Source: Spirulina subsalsa PCC 9445 | GTDB taxonomy: Bacteria > Cyanobacteriota > Cyanobacteriia > Cyanobacteriales > Spirulinaceae | Length of the DNA stretch: 64,000 bases | Assembly: GCF_000314005.1 (NCBI RefSeq) | Contig: NZ_JH980292.1 | Location: 4,500,121 to 4,564,120, forward strand | Reading direction: 5' to 3' | Shown: positions 24,548 to 34,424 of the stretch, one piece after another | Position numbering within the stretch: position 1 is the first letter of the stretch | Layout of the letters: each line of letters begins with the position of its first letter | Notes under the pieces: model-generated | Told to the model about the DNA's origin: nothing | Database searches by the model: none | What the model saw: only the letters and a program-made list of their open reading frames with translations | Made by a program: the position numbers and the translations under genes

Positions 24548-24619
24548 ACAAGTAAGCTACATTAGGTGATCCCCACATCATAGCAGTCTTTGTCGTTAAA
24601 TAACAATAGTGTTAGCAAG

Positions 24620-25105
24620 TTAATTTGGATTAACACGCATCAAGACTTGACCATACTCCACAGATTCCCCATTCGCCACCAAAACCTCAACGACCTGACC
24701 CGCCACTTCGGATTCAATTTCATTCATGAGTTTCATGGCTTCAATAATACAAACCGTCTGACCGACTCGTACCGCTTCTCCTATATCCACAAAAGGTGGT
24801 TCATCGGGGGCAGGCGCACGGTAGAAGGTTCCCACCATAGGGGAGGTAATTTCAACCCATTTCGGGTCAATTGTTGGGGGGGGAGAACTTTCTACTGGGG
24901 GTGGGGTGGAAGATGCCGCCTGAATAACTACTGGGGGAGAGGGCATCGTCGCCATCTGTACCCCATCCGAGGCAACGGCAGGCATAGCCATGCCGCCCTT
25001 ACGCACGGTTAATTCAAAGTCGTCATCTTTTAGTTGTAACTCAACAATGTCAGTATTCGCGATCGCAGCTAGCAACTCGCGGACTTGCTGAAAATCAATA
25101 GGCAC
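24620..25105 (-). CDS. accB: Biotin carboxyl carrier protein of acetyl-CoA carboxylase
   Basis: 161 residues. An N-terminal helical part (DFQQVRELLAAIANTDIVEL) is followed by a Pro/Ser-rich flexible linker at about 40-82 and a C-terminal biotinyl domain with EAMKLMNEIE, in which Lys125 receives biotin. AccB carries carboxybiotin from AccC to AccA/AccD. The start is GTG at 25103-25105, which gives the normal N-terminus MPIDF. It lies downstream of efp on the same strand with about 257 bases between; this efp-accB order is common in cyanobacteria and may reflect a shared transcript. Confidence 0.95.
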   Translation of the reverse strand: MPIDFQQVRELLAAIANTDIVELQLKDDDFELTVRKGGMAMPAVASDGVQMATMPSPPVVIQAASSTPPPVESSPPPTIDPKWVEITSPMVGTFYRAPAPDEPPFVDIGEAVRVGQTVCIIEAMKLMNEIESEVAGQVVEVLVANGESVEYGQVLMRVNPN

Positions 25106-25362
25106 AAGTCTTTTTCCTACTCTAGCGTTATCAATCGGTTTAAGCAGCCCAGCCCATTCACTCAGGAGGAATCCACCGAATTAGATTGTTACCTTACCCT
25201 CGTTGCTTGGCTGAAGTGACCTCCGTTTCAGATGTCCTTGGCAACGGGAAGCCTGTTCCCCTCCCCATGACTCAGAATTAATCTAGCAAGGGGACAACCC
25301 GCCGTTTAAGCCAGACTACCGCCCAGCGTCAGGATGGGAGAACTAGATTCTAACATTTTTCT

Positions 25363-25923
25363 TTAGTTATCTCGTCCCAAATAACTATCATTGCGGGTAT
25401 CAATTTTAATTTTTTCACCAATGGAGATAAACAACGGCACCATCACCTGGGCGCCCGTTTCCACAATAGCGGGTTTTGTGCCTCCGGTAGCCGTATCTCC
25501 TTTCACACCAGGATCTGTATCCGTTACTTCTAAAACCACGGAGTTGGGGAGTTCGACCTCAATCACCTGAGTATTCCAACTCACCACATTGACCTCCATT
25601 CCTTCGGTGAGGTATTTTACGCGATCGCCCACCTGTTCAGGACTTAAACGCGCTTCCTCAAAGCTTTCCATGTCCATAAACACCAACTGCTCCCCATCCT
25701 TGTAGGTATGCTGCATGGTGCGTTTTTCCAGTGTGGCTTGAGGAACCGTCTCCCCGGCTCGGAACGTCCGTTCTACAACGCTACCCGTCTGGGCATTTTT
25801 CAACTTCGTGCGAACAAAAGCAGAACCTTTCCCCGGCTTCACATGGAGAAACTCCACAACACGCCACACCGAGCCATCTAGCTCAATTGTTACACCAGTT
25901 CGGAAATCATTGCTCGAAATCAT
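25363..25923 (-). CDS. efp: Translation elongation factor P
   Basis: 186 residues, the standard EF-P length. Three beta-rich domains: the first carries the conserved loop [14 protein letters not shown], in which Lys32 lies at the tip near the ribosomal peptidyl-transferase centre; the last ends with the family motif [17 protein letters not shown] relieves ribosome stalling at consecutive prolines. No EpmA/EpmB or EarP is visible nearby, so the lysine modification, if any, is not predictable. ATG at 25921-25923. Confidence 0.96.
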   Translation of the reverse strand: MISSNDFRTGVTIELDGSVWRVVEFLHVKPGKGSAFVRTKLKNAQTGSVVERTFRAGETVPQATLEKRTMQHTYKDGEQLVFMDMESFEEARLSPEQVGDRVKYLTEGMEVNVVSWNTQVIEVELPNSVVLEVTDTDPGVKGDTATGGTKPAIVETGAQVMVPLFISIGEKIKIDTRNDSYLGRDN

Positions 25924-26116
25924 GAGGTTTTATCGACAACCCAAGAATAGTCCGCCATCCATTTTACCCTTCTCTGGGTCTTTCCTAGAAGGTCGGATCG
26001 GATTTCCGCTAGATAAACCTCACCAACCTTATCCATCAAGGCTGAAACCTTGACACTTCACCACGCTTGAGTCGGTTTTACGGTCGGCTTCTCCCAATGG
26101 AGTCCGCTCGGGATTG

Positions 26117-27034
26117 TCAATGGGAAGGATAATGAACCTTGTGCCAATGGTGAGCAATATCAATTCGACGACAGAGCCAAACTTGCTCCCGTTGTTGAAT
26201 ATAGTCCAAAAACCGAGCCAGTGCGGCTGTGCGTCCCGGTCGTCCAACTAAACGGCAGTGTAGCCCAATACTCATCATTTTAGGTTGAGTTGCCCCCTCT
26301 TCGTATAAGGTATCAAAGGCATCCCGCAAGTAACTAAAAAACTGATCTCCACTGTTAAACCCCTGATAACTGGCGAAGCGCATATCATTGTTATCCAGCG
26401 TGTAGGGAATGACTAAATGGGGTTGACCATAGTCTAAAACCCAATAGGGGAGATCATCGGCATAACTATCCGAGTCGTAGAGAAACCCCCCGGCTTCTAC
26501 CACTAAGCGGCGAGTATTGGGACTAATGCGCCCTGTGTACCACCCCAGAGGACGGTTTCCGGTCATTTTAGTGTGAATAGCGATCGCATAATGAATATGT
26601 TCCCGTTCCTGTTCCTCGCCAAAATACTGATACTCAATCCAACGGTAGCCATGGGAGGCAATTTCCCAATCCGCCTCTAACATCGCGGCAACCGCTTCAG
26701 GATTGCGCTCTAAGGCCATTGCTACCCCATAAACGGTCACAGGTACACCCCGCCCGGTAAACAGGCGATAGAGTCGCCAAAACCCGGCTCTGCTGCCATA
26801 TTCAAACATGGATTCCATGTTCATATTGCGCACCCCCAACAAGGGCGCTGCTCCGATAGACTCAGACAAAAAGGCCTCTGATGCAGGATCTCCATGTAGG
26901 ATGCAATTCTCCCCCCCTTCCTCATAGTTAATGACAAATTGAACCGCAATCCGGGCATCTCCGGGCCATTGGGCATGGGGAGGGGTGCGGCCATAGCCGA
27001 TCAGATCACGGGGGTAGGGAGCAGAATGGGTCAT
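26117..27034 (-). CDS. PuuE-like polysaccharide deacetylase-family amidohydrolase
   Basis: A 305-residue NodB-type deacetylase fold. Hallmarks of the PuuE allantoinase group are RDLIGYGRTPPHAQWPGDAR, then QFVINYEEGGENCILHGD and RAGFWRLYRLF at the N-terminus, the EIASHGYRWIEYQ metal-region motif, and MSIGLHCRLVGRPGR near the end. PuuE hydrolyses allantoin in the cytoplasm with no metal or a weakly held one; other members act on related cyclic amides. No purine-catabolic genes are nearby, so the substrate is inferred only from family likeness. ATG at 27032-27034 is divergent from the large kinase gene, 84 bases away. Confidence 0.82.
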   Translation of the reverse strand: MTHSAPYPRDLIGYGRTPPHAQWPGDARIAVQFVINYEEGGENCILHGDPASEAFLSESIGAAPLLGVRNMNMESMFEYGSRAGFWRLYRLFTGRGVPVTVYGVAMALERNPEAVAAMLEADWEIASHGYRWIEYQYFGEEQEREHIHYAIAIHTKMTGNRPLGWYTGRISPNTRRLVVEAGGFLYDSDSYADDLPYWVLDYGQPHLVIPYTLDNNDMRFASYQGFNSGDQFFSYLRDAFDTLYEEGATQPKMMSIGLHCRLVGRPGRTAALARFLDYIQQREQVWLCRRIDIAHHWHKVHYPSH

Positions 27035-27118
27035 AGTGTTGGCTCAAGAGAATCAGGATTTGGTTGAGGTCACGAGTAGAATGATTATATTCTCTAATTT
27101 TCTGAATGGCTCACACAG

Positions 27119-30100
27119 ATGACTATGCTCCAACTCGCTGGTTATGAGGAACTCAATCAACTTTATGCTGGAAATCGTACTCTGGTCTATCGTGCCATTC
27201 GGAAACCAGAACAACAACCCGTTATTATCAAGATTCTGCGCAATCCTCACCCGGATTTTCAGGAGTTAGTTCAATTTCGCTATCAATACACCATTTCCAG
27301 TCAATTGGAACATCCCCGCATTGTTCAACCTCTGGCGCTGGAAACTCGGGGGAATAGTTATGCTTTGGTGATGCCGGATGAGGGTGCGATCGCCTTATCC
27401 GACTATTGGCCCGGTTCTCCCCGTTCCCTAGAGGCCTTTCTCTCCCTCGCCATCCAACTCACCGAAGCCCTCGGATACCTGATTCAACAGCGTATCATCC
27501 ACAAAGATATAAAACCCGCCAATATTCTCATCCACCCAGCCACTGGGGAAATTAAGCTGATTGATTTTAGTATTTCCAGCTTACTGCCCAAAGAACAACA
27601 ACACCTCATGAACCCCAACGTTCTCGAAGGCACCCTAGCTTATATTTCCCCCGAACAAACCGGACGCATGAACCGAGGCATTGACTACCGCACCGATTTT
27701 TACTCCTTGGGGGTGACATTTTTTGAACTGTTGACTGGAGAATTGCCCTTTAACAGCGATGATCCAATGGAGTTAGTCCATTGTCACCTTGCCCAAGAAG
27801 TGCGCTTTCCCCAAGACATTGACGAAGAGAAAATTCCCACCGTCTTACAGGCCATTGTCTTAAAACTGATGGCCAAAAATGCCGAAAACCGCTATCAGAG
27901 CGCCTGGGGGTTACGATACGACCTCGAACGCTGTTTAGAAGCCTTACAAACCACCGGGGAAATTGAACCCTTTACGCTGGGAGAACGGGATCAGTGCGAT
28001 CGCTTTTCCATCCCAGAAATCCTCTATGGACGACAGGCCGAAGTGCAAACCCTCTGGGAGATTTTCCAGCGTGTTGCTGACCCCCACCAAGAACATAAAC
28101 GGGCGGAAATGGTTCTAGTGGCTGGGTTTTCCGGCATTGGGAAAACCACCGTCATCAACGAAGTCCACAAACCCATCGTCAAACAACGGGGGTATTTTAT
28201 TAAAGGCAAATTCGATCAATTCAATCGCAACATTCCCTTATTTGCCTTTGTCCAAGCCTTCCGCGACCTGATGGAACAACTCCTTGGAGAACCCGACCTT
28301 CAGTTAACCAACTGGAAAAATAAGATCCTCATGGCCTTGGGAGAGAGCGCCCAGGTGATCATTGAAGTCATCCCAGAATTAGCACAAATCATCGGCCCTC
28401 AACCCCCCGTCCCCGAACTCTCAGGCAATGCCGCCCAAAATCGTTTTAATCTTCTGTTCCAGAACTTTGTGCAAGTCTTCACCACCCCCCAGCATCCCCT
28501 CGTCATCTTCCTTGATGATCTCCAGTGGGCCGATGCTGCCTCATTAAACCTTTTGCACCGCTTAATGAGTGAATCAGAAGGAGGATATTTATTAATCCTC
28601 GGCTCCTATCGGGATAATGAAGTCTCTCCCTCCCATCCCCTCCTCCTCACTTTAAGGGAGATTGCCGAACAAGGCACCCCCTTAACCACCCTTACCCTCA
28701 CCCCCCTCACGGTCGAGGATCTCAACCATCTGGTCGCTGACACCCTCCTCTGTTCCTCAGAACTCGCCACCCCCCTCTCCCAATTACTCCATCAAAAGAC
28801 CCAAGGGAATCCCTTCTTTGCCACCCAATTCCTGAAAAGCCTCTATGACGACGATTTAATCACCTTTAATCTCAATTGTGGTCACTGGGAATGTGATTTG
28901 AACACCGTGCGCACCCTCGCCCTCAACGACGACATAGTAGGCTTTTTAGTGGAACGGTTGCGCAAGTTATCCCCCCCAACCCAAAAAATCCTGAAACTGG
29001 CGGCCTGTATGGGCAACCCGTTTGATTTAAAAACTTTAGCGGTGGTGGATGAACAGGACATGGAAACCGTCGCCACAGACCTCTGGGAAGCCTTACAAGA
29101 AGGGTTTATTGTGCCGGAGAGTGAAACCTATAAATTCCTTCAGGGCAATCCCCACCGGGGAGAATCTTGGCAAGGGGAAACCGTCACCTACCGCTTTTTA
29201 CATGATCGCGTTCAACAAGCGGCCTATACGTTAATTTCCCCAGTTGAGCAACAACTCACCCATTTAACTATTGCTCGCCTTTTGCTCCACCATGCCCCAG
29301 AACCTGACGAGACTCTCTTTCAAATTGTCAATCAGTTCAATCTGGGAATTGCCCTCCTTGACGGTGATGTAGAACGGGAATTAGTAGTCCAATTAAACCA
29401 AAAAGCCGCCGAGAAAGCCAAGGCTTCCGCCGCCTACAGTGCAGCGCGAACCTATCTCCAGCAAGGGATTGCCCTGCTCAGTACCGCCCAGGCTTGGCAA
29501 CAGCACTATGATCGCCTCTTGCCCTTACATAGCTTACTGGCCGAGGTCAACTACTTAAACGGTGACTTCACTCGTGCCGAGGAAGAGATTCAGACAGTCT
29601 TGACCCACAGTAAAACCGTTTTGGATGGGGTCAAAGTCTACGAAATTCGGATTCAGTGTTACGTCGCCCAAAACCAATGTCAAGCCGCCTTAGATGTGGG
29701 GTTAGAGGTCTTAAACTTACTGGAAATTCCCCTGAGTGATGCTCCCCTGCCTCACATTGAGGTAGAAGCCCTCTATGATTTGCCCCCTCTCACCGATCCC
29801 CGGATTCTCGCTGCCCTACGGATTTTAAGTAAACTCTGGGCTCCCGCCTTTATTGCTAATCCGGCTCTCCTGCCCCCAGTCATTTTCACCCTGCTCAACC
29901 TCTCCGTCACCCACGGCAACTCAAGCCTCGGGGCTTTTGCCTACGCCCTCTATGGGATGTTGCTCTGTGCCGCTATGACCGATATTGAGTTAGGCTATCG
30001 TTTCGGGGAATTAGCCCTTCATACCCTCGATCAGTATCAAGATGTAGAATTCACCTGTAAAGTTAATCAACTGTTCTACGCCTTCATTCGCAACTGGAAA

Positions 30101-32425
30101 GAATTAGTGCGCGATCGCGTCGAAGCCCTCGCCCAAAACGTCCTCACAGGTCTAGAAACCGGGGATCTCGAATTTGCCTGCTATTCCGCCATTAATTACT
30201 GTGATAACCTCTGTCTCATGGGCGAGTCCCTGCCCCTTGTCCAGCAGAAACAAGAATACTACATCGAACTCACAGGCAGCCTCCACCAAACCATTCAACA
30301 CAATATCGCCCAATTGTGGGGGCAATTTGTAGAAAATTTACTCGGTCAAAGCGAAAATCCCACCCAACTCGAAGGCCAACAATTCCAAGAATCCCAACAA
30401 ATCCCCGCCCTCCAAGCCGCCAACGCCTTCAGCGCCTTATTCTTCTTCTGGACCGCCAAAACCATCCTCGCCTACATTTTCCAAGACTATCCAGCCGCCC
30501 TGAACCATGCCACCACCGCCAGCCAGTACCAACTCGCAGGCGGGGGGTTATTGCCCATCACCCAGATTCCCTTTTACCGCGCCCTCGCCCAGTTAGCCCT
30601 CTACCCTAGTTTAGAGAAAGACCAACAAGCCCAAGCCCTTGTTCAAATTGAGCAAGATTACGCCCAACTGAGCCAATGGGCAGCCCACGCCCCCCAAAAC
30701 TTTGAGCATAAAGTCAATCTCATCGCCGCAGAACGGGCGAAAGTCTTGGGGCAACGGGAACAGGCCATGAATTTTTATGATCGTGCGATCGCCCAAGCCC
30801 AAGACCATCAATATATCCACGAACAAGCCCTAGCCTACGAATGCGCCGCCCACTTTTACCTCGACTGGGGTAAAAACATCATCGGCAGCGCCTACCTCCA
30901 AAAAGCCTACTACTGCTATGCTCACTGGGGCGCTCGGGCCAAAATCCACCAACTCGAACAAAATTATTCCCCTCTCCTCGCCCCCATCCTCGAAAAACCC
31001 GATCTCACCGCCACCAATCCCCGGGTTTCCACCCAGAGTTTTAGCACCCTCACCACAACAACCACCCTCTTTGACCTCGGTTCCGCCCTCAAAGCCTCCC
31101 AAGCCCTCTCCGAAGAAATCGAACTCGATACCCTACTCGGGAAACTCATGCACATTGTCCTTGAAAATGCCGGGGCAGATCAGGGAGTATTAGTCCTCAA
31201 CACATCCGGACAATGGGAAGTCGTCGCCCACTGCCAACCAAACAGTTGTTCCCTCATACATCTCACCCTCGACCAAGTAGACATCATTCCCCAAACCCTA
31301 ATTAATTCAGTCAAACGCACAGCCCGCGCCATTCTGCTCAATCAGTGTGAACAGGATAATCCGTTCATCGGGGATCTGTATTTCAACCAACATCATCCCA
31401 AAAGCCTTTTCTGTACCCCCATCCTGAACCAAGGCCGCTTTATTGGGATTCTCTACCTAGAAAACAACCTCACCGCCCAAGTATTCACCCCCCGCCGGAT
31501 TGAGGTATTAAACCTCCTCACCGCCCAAGCCGCCATTTCCTTAGAAAATGCCCAACTCTATCAAAATCTAGAAGAGAAAGTCGCCCAACGCACCGCCGAA
31601 CTCGCCGCCGCCAATGCCGAAATTAGCCAACTTAACGAACGCTTGCAAGCCGAAAACCTGCGCATGGGTGCAGAATTGGACGTAGCTCGACGAGTCCAGC
31701 AGATGATTTTACCCAAACGGGAAGAATTAGAAAACATTACCCCCCTAGAAATTGCCGGATATATGACCCCAGCCGATGAAGTTGGGGGCGATTATTATGA
31801 TGTATTAGTCGAAAAAGATATCATCACCATTAGCATTGGAGATGTCACCGGACATGGTTTAGAAAGTGGTTTAGTCATGTTAATGGCACAAACCATTGTC
31901 CGCACCCTACGGGAATTAGGCGAGCAAAACCCCGTCCGTTTCCTCAACACCGTCAATGCCACCATTTACAAAAATGTCCAACGGATGGGAGTTGACCGCA
32001 CCTTGAGTTTAGCCGTTCTCAACTATAGAGACGGGTTATTAAGTATTAGCGGTCAACATGAATTAGTCTTAGTCGTGCGCGCCAATGGTCACTTAGAAGT
32101 AATTGACACCATGAACCTAGGGATGACCATTGGTTTAGTGGATGATATTAGTTCCTTTATCTCCCAAGTTTCCCTAGTCCTAGCACCGGGGGATGGAATT
32201 GTTCTCTACACCGACGGCATCCCGGAAGCCGAAAATGAGGTTGGCGACTTTTACGGTTTAGACCGTTTCTGTGAGATCATCCGCCTCCACTGGCACGAAG
32301 ACGCATCAACGATTCATCAAGCCGTTATTAACGATTTAGAGACGTTTATTGCTTCTCATAAGGTGTTTGACGACATCACCCTATTAGTCGTTAAGCGTCG
32401 GGAACAAGATCAACAGGAATCCTAA
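27119..32425 (+). CDS. Multidomain Ser/Thr kinase - AAA ATPase - GAF - PP2C phosphatase
   Basis: 1768 residues from ATG 27119. Domains in order: kinase about 5-265 (HKDIKPANILI with catalytic Asp near 131, DFSIS in place of DFG, and a GTLAYISPEQTGRMNRG activation segment); AAA/STAND-like ATPase about 300-650 (Walker A GFSGIGKTTVIN near 336, Walker B VIFLDDLQWAD); a long helical TPR-like region to about 1290; a GAF domain about 1310-1480; a coiled coil (about 1480-1520); and a SpoIIE-type PP2C phosphatase about 1525-1765 (IGDVTGHGLESGLV, VLYTDGIPEAEN). Homologues with this N-terminal order often end in a histidine kinase; here a phosphatase takes that place. It is a cytoplasmic signalling protein with unknown signals. 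Confidence 0.92.
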   Translation: MTMLQLAGYEELNQLYAGNRTLVYRAIRKPEQQPVIIKILRNPHPDFQELVQFRYQYTISSQLEHPRIVQPLALETRGNSYALVMPDEGAIALSDYWPGSPRSLEAFLSLAIQLTEALGYLIQQRIIHKDIKPANILIHPATGEIKLIDFSISSLLPKEQQHLMNPNVLEGTLAYISPEQTGRMNRGIDYRTDFYSLGVTFFELLTGELPFNSDDPMELVHCHLAQEVRFPQDIDEEKIPTVLQAIVLKLMAKNAENRYQSAWGLRYDLERCLEALQTTGEIEPFTLGERDQCDRFSIPEILYGRQAEVQTLWEIFQRVADPHQEHKRAEMVLVAGFSGIGKTTVINEVHKPIVKQRGYFIKGKFDQFNRNIPLFAFVQAFRDLMEQLLGEPDLQLTNWKNKILMALGESAQVIIEVIPELAQIIGPQPPVPELSGNAAQNRFNLLFQNFVQVFTTPQHPLVIFLDDLQWADAASLNLLHRLMSESEGGYLLILGSYRDNEVSPSHPLLLTLREIAEQGTPLTTLTLTPLTVEDLNHLVADTLLCSSELATPLSQLLHQKTQGNPFFATQFLKSLYDDDLITFNLNCGHWECDLNTVRTLALNDDIVGFLVERLRKLSPPTQKILKLAACMGNPFDLKTLAVVDEQDMETVATDLWEALQEGFIVPESETYKFLQGNPHRGESWQGETVTYRFLHDRVQQAAYTLISPVEQQLTHLTIARLLLHHAPEPDETLFQIVNQFNLGIALLDGDVERELVVQLNQKAAEKAKASAAYSAARTYLQQGIALLSTAQAWQQHYDRLLPLHSLLAEVNYLNGDFTRAEEEIQTVLTHSKTVLDGVKVYEIRIQCYVAQNQCQAALDVGLEVLNLLEIPLSDAPLPHIEVEALYDLPPLTDPRILAALRILSKLWAPAFIANPALLPPVIFTLLNLSVTHGNSSLGAFAYALYGMLLCAAMTDIELGYRFGELALHTLDQYQDVEFTCKVNQLFYAFIRNWKELVRDRVEALAQNVLTGLETGDLEFACYSAINYCDNLCLMGESLPLVQQKQEYYIELTGSLHQTIQHNIAQLWGQFVENLLGQSENPTQLEGQQFQESQQIPALQAANAFSALFFFWTAKTILAYIFQDYPAALNHATTASQYQLAGGGLLPITQIPFYRALAQLALYPSLEKDQQAQALVQIEQDYAQLSQWAAHAPQNFEHKVNLIAAERAKVLGQREQAMNFYDRAIAQAQDHQYIHEQALAYECAAHFYLDWGKNIIGSAYLQKAYYCYAHWGARAKIHQLEQNYSPLLAPILEKPDLTATNPRVSTQSFSTLTTTTTLFDLGSALKASQALSEEIELDTLLGKLMHIVLENAGADQGVLVLNTSGQWEVVAHCQPNSCSLIHLTLDQVDIIPQTLINSVKRTARAILLNQCEQDNPFIGDLYFNQHHPKSLFCTPILNQGRFIGILYLENNLTAQVFTPRRIEVLNLLTAQAAISLENAQLYQNLEEKVAQRTAELAAANAEISQLNERLQAENLRMGAELDVARRVQQMILPKREELENITPLEIAGYMTPADEVGGDYYDVLVEKDIITISIGDVTGHGLESGLVMLMAQTIVRTLRELGEQNPVRFLNTVNATIYKNVQRMGVDRTLSLAVLNYRDGLLSISGQHELVLVVRANGHLEVIDTMNLGMTIGLVDDISSFISQVSLVLAPGDGIVLYTDGIPEAENEVGDFYGLDRFCEIIRLHWHEDASTIHQAVINDLETFIASHKVFDDITLLVVKRREQDQQES

Positions 32426-32508
32426 TTGAGTTTAAGTTGAGTCGCTGAACCAAAAACCTACGCACAGCGACGTTTGGAGAATCTTCGGCCTTCAGGCAGG
32501 AAAGTCTG

Positions 32509-33033
32509 TCAAGGATCACTGTTCTGTGCCATTCGTCGAATTTCCGAGTAAAACCCCGTTTGCACAAACGTCTCCCCTTGTTTCACTAAACTGGTGCGTA
32601 GGCGTAAATTGGGACTGGCAAACCAAATCCGCTCCTCGGCATAGGTAGAGTCTTCTTCAATGATTAACGTCAGGGTGTCCTCCGCGAGGATATAACGGCC
32701 GTAATGGGTGGGTTGGGGGGTAGCAGAGCGAATAAGTTGACCCTGTGCCGGATTGTTGCTATCGGGTATCATAACCATTAGGCTGAAGCCCACTTGTTTG
32801 GGTTTTCCCCAGTCTACGGAATTATCCCAACTCATTTTTAGGCCGCCTAAGATTTGCTCTGGGGTGAGGTGTTCGGCGGCACCCAAACTCGCCACGGTGG
32901 GATCTTGAGGGGACAAAATCTCTACGGTTAAATCGGATTTGCTATTGTCTACTTCTGTTCCGACTAATTGGTAGTTGGTGCGTTGGGAGAACCACTTCCC
33001 GGCGCATTGTGCTAAAAATTCGTTAATATCCAT
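32509..33033 (-). CDS. cpcS: Phycobiliprotein lyase CpcS/CpeS type
   Basis: 174 residues starting at ATG 33033 (MDINEFLAQCAGKWFSQRTN), as in the family. The sequence shows the lipocalin-like beta barrel of CpcS: GKWFSQRTNYQL near the N-terminus, TEVDNSKSDLTVEIL, FSLMVMIPD, and RIWFASPNLRLRTSL at the end. CpcS (alone or with CpcU) attaches phycocyanobilin to Cys84-type sites of allophycocyanin and phycocyanin beta subunits. It is followed on the same strand, at about 130 bases, by nothing, but preceded by the nblB-like gene. A CpcT or CpeU role is less likely. Confidence 0.9.
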   Translation of the reverse strand: MDINEFLAQCAGKWFSQRTNYQLVGTEVDNSKSDLTVEILSPQDPTVASLGAAEHLTPEQILGGLKMSWDNSVDWGKPKQVGFSLMVMIPDSNNPAQGQLIRSATPQPTHYGRYILAEDTLTLIIEEDSTYAEERIWFASPNLRLRTSLVKQGETFVQTGFYSEIRRMAQNSDP

Positions 33034-33163
33034 GAAAAAATCGCTGTTCTGGGGAAAACACAATAGAGACAATCGACCATAAACGGGGGTTTTGTCTCCC
33101 CGTTACTGCTCCTCCTGAGTCAGGCTGAAACAGTCTAACTCAGGGCTGTTAATCCCCATTGTA

Positions 33164-33826
33164 TTATGATTCGGTTTCGAGCCGTTGCAAAGAAAGGGCG
33201 GCGGCTTGGTGAACTTGGGGGTGGCTGTCTTTGACGAGGTATCTTAGGGCCGAAAGGCTTTGTTCACAGGGCAGATGGCCGAGGGCTTCGGCTAAACGTT
33301 GACGAACTAACCAATCGGGGGATGAGACAAAGTTGAGCATTTCTGGGACGGCATCAAGGGCTTTAATTTCACCGAGGGCGGCGATCGCCGCTTGATGTAG
33401 AACTACCTCATCCCCTTTCAGCGCGCTGATTAGAGCCTCTTTCGCTCGGATGTCTTTTAAGTTGCCCAAAGACACGGCCGCACTAAAACGCACTAACCAT
33501 TCTGTATCCTCATAAAACGCCCGCACCAACGGTTCAAAAGCCCGAGGATCTTCTAAATACCCTAATGCCCCGGCCGCATCTGCCCGAATGCCATAATCGG
33601 GATCCGTTTCCAGCAGTTTCACTAAAATCTCAAAACTCTCCTCCGTGGGTTTAATCCCCAAGGCAAAGACGGCCATTGAGCGAATTTGCAGCACTTCATC
33701 GTTGAGGACTTTTTTAATCAGGGGGAAAGCCTCCGAGGGGGAAAAGTCCCGCAGAGAGGCTAGGGCAATCATGCGATCGCGGGAATTCTCGCTTTCCAGT
33801 TGGGTGGCAATTTGTTCTAAACTCAT
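33164..33826 (-). CDS. HEAT-repeat protein, NblB-like
   Basis: 220 residues from ATG 33826 (MSLEQIATQLESENSRDRMI). It is made of about six HEAT repeats with alternating V/A-R patterns such as IRSMAVFALGI, IRADAAGALGYLEDPRAFEP, VRFSAAVSLGNLKD and VRQRLAEALGHL. This length and spacing match NblB, a phycobilisome-degradation factor related to CpcE/CpcF lyase subunits. NblB or a related bilin-lyase accessory function is thus the best guess. Upstream of cpcS on the same strand and about 130 bases from it, so co-transcription is plausible. Divergent from the small protein gene at 33971. Confidence 0.8.
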   Translation of the reverse strand: MSLEQIATQLESENSRDRMIALASLRDFSPSEAFPLIKKVLNDEVLQIRSMAVFALGIKPTEESFEILVKLLETDPDYGIRADAAGALGYLEDPRAFEPLVRAFYEDTEWLVRFSAAVSLGNLKDIRAKEALISALKGDEVVLHQAAIAALGEIKALDAVPEMLNFVSSPDWLVRQRLAEALGHLPCEQSLSALRYLVKDSHPQVHQAAALSLQRLETES

Positions 33827-33970
33827 GGGAATTCTGGGGATAATGATACCTTTACAAATTGTAATGAATTTCTCAGATAAACACCAAAACCTCACCCCCA
33901 CACCCCAGAAACACGCTATGATCCCAAAGGACAACCATCCTTAACGAATCTTCATTTGCGGAGTGTAGCT

Positions 33971-34186
33971 ATGTTTCTTGATGAACTCACGCCCCTAGGG
34001 AAAGAACTTCTACAACAACCCATTGCCTTTATGGGCGGCTTTTTTTCCGGTGTCTTTAAACTCAATCTAAATGAAGATCCCCTCAAAAGTTGGCTCAAAG
34101 AACAAGGAGCCGTCAATCTGTCCAATTCCGGGGGCAATGACAACAACGGCAACAATAACGGCCCCCAGCCTATTCAAATTGATTAG
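33971..34186 (+). CDS. Small conserved-looking protein of unknown function
   Basis: 71 residues from ATG 33971. An amphipathic N-terminal half (MFLDELTPLGKELLQQPIAF, then MGGFFSGVFKLNLNEDPLKS) is followed by an Asn/Gly-rich low-complexity tail ending IQID. I do not recognise a family, but the compact N-terminal half with a Gly-rich hydrophobic turn looks like real coding. It may be a small membrane-associated or protein-binding polypeptide. Divergent from the nblB-like gene with a short shared control region, so a link to phycobilisome turnover is possible but unproven. Confidence 0.55.
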   Translation: MFLDELTPLGKELLQQPIAFMGGFFSGVFKLNLNEDPLKSWLKEQGAVNLSNSGGNDNNGNNNGPQPIQID

Positions 34187-34424
34187 GGAACGGGGAAAAG
34201 GGGGGGAGTCGGGAGTCGGGAGTCGGGAGTCGGGAGTCGGGGAGAGAGGGGGAGAGAGTGAGAGAGGGAGAGGGGGGGAGAGGGGGAATTAAGACTTATT
34301 CCCTATTCCCTAATCCCTAATCCCTATTCCCTAATCCCTATTCCCTAATCCCTAATCCCTAATCCCTAATCCCTATTCCCTATCCCCTATTCCCTGTTCC
34401 CCAACTTTCCCAACAAGCCCTAGG
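34187..34424. repeat. Heptameric and G-rich microsatellites inside a MITE-like relic
   Basis: Five exact copies of gggagtc occur at 34204-34238, followed by a purine-rich gagagaggg tract, and then about fourteen copies of tccctaa/tccctat heptamers up to about 34395. The block ends in ttcccaacaagccctag, a decayed right end of the 6439-type repeat. It lies in front of fbp. Confidence 0.85.

Noticed and set aside
34204-34395. Possible CRISPR array
   Set aside because: The repeats are 7 bp, directly adjacent and without spacers; this is a microsatellite, and no cas gene is near.
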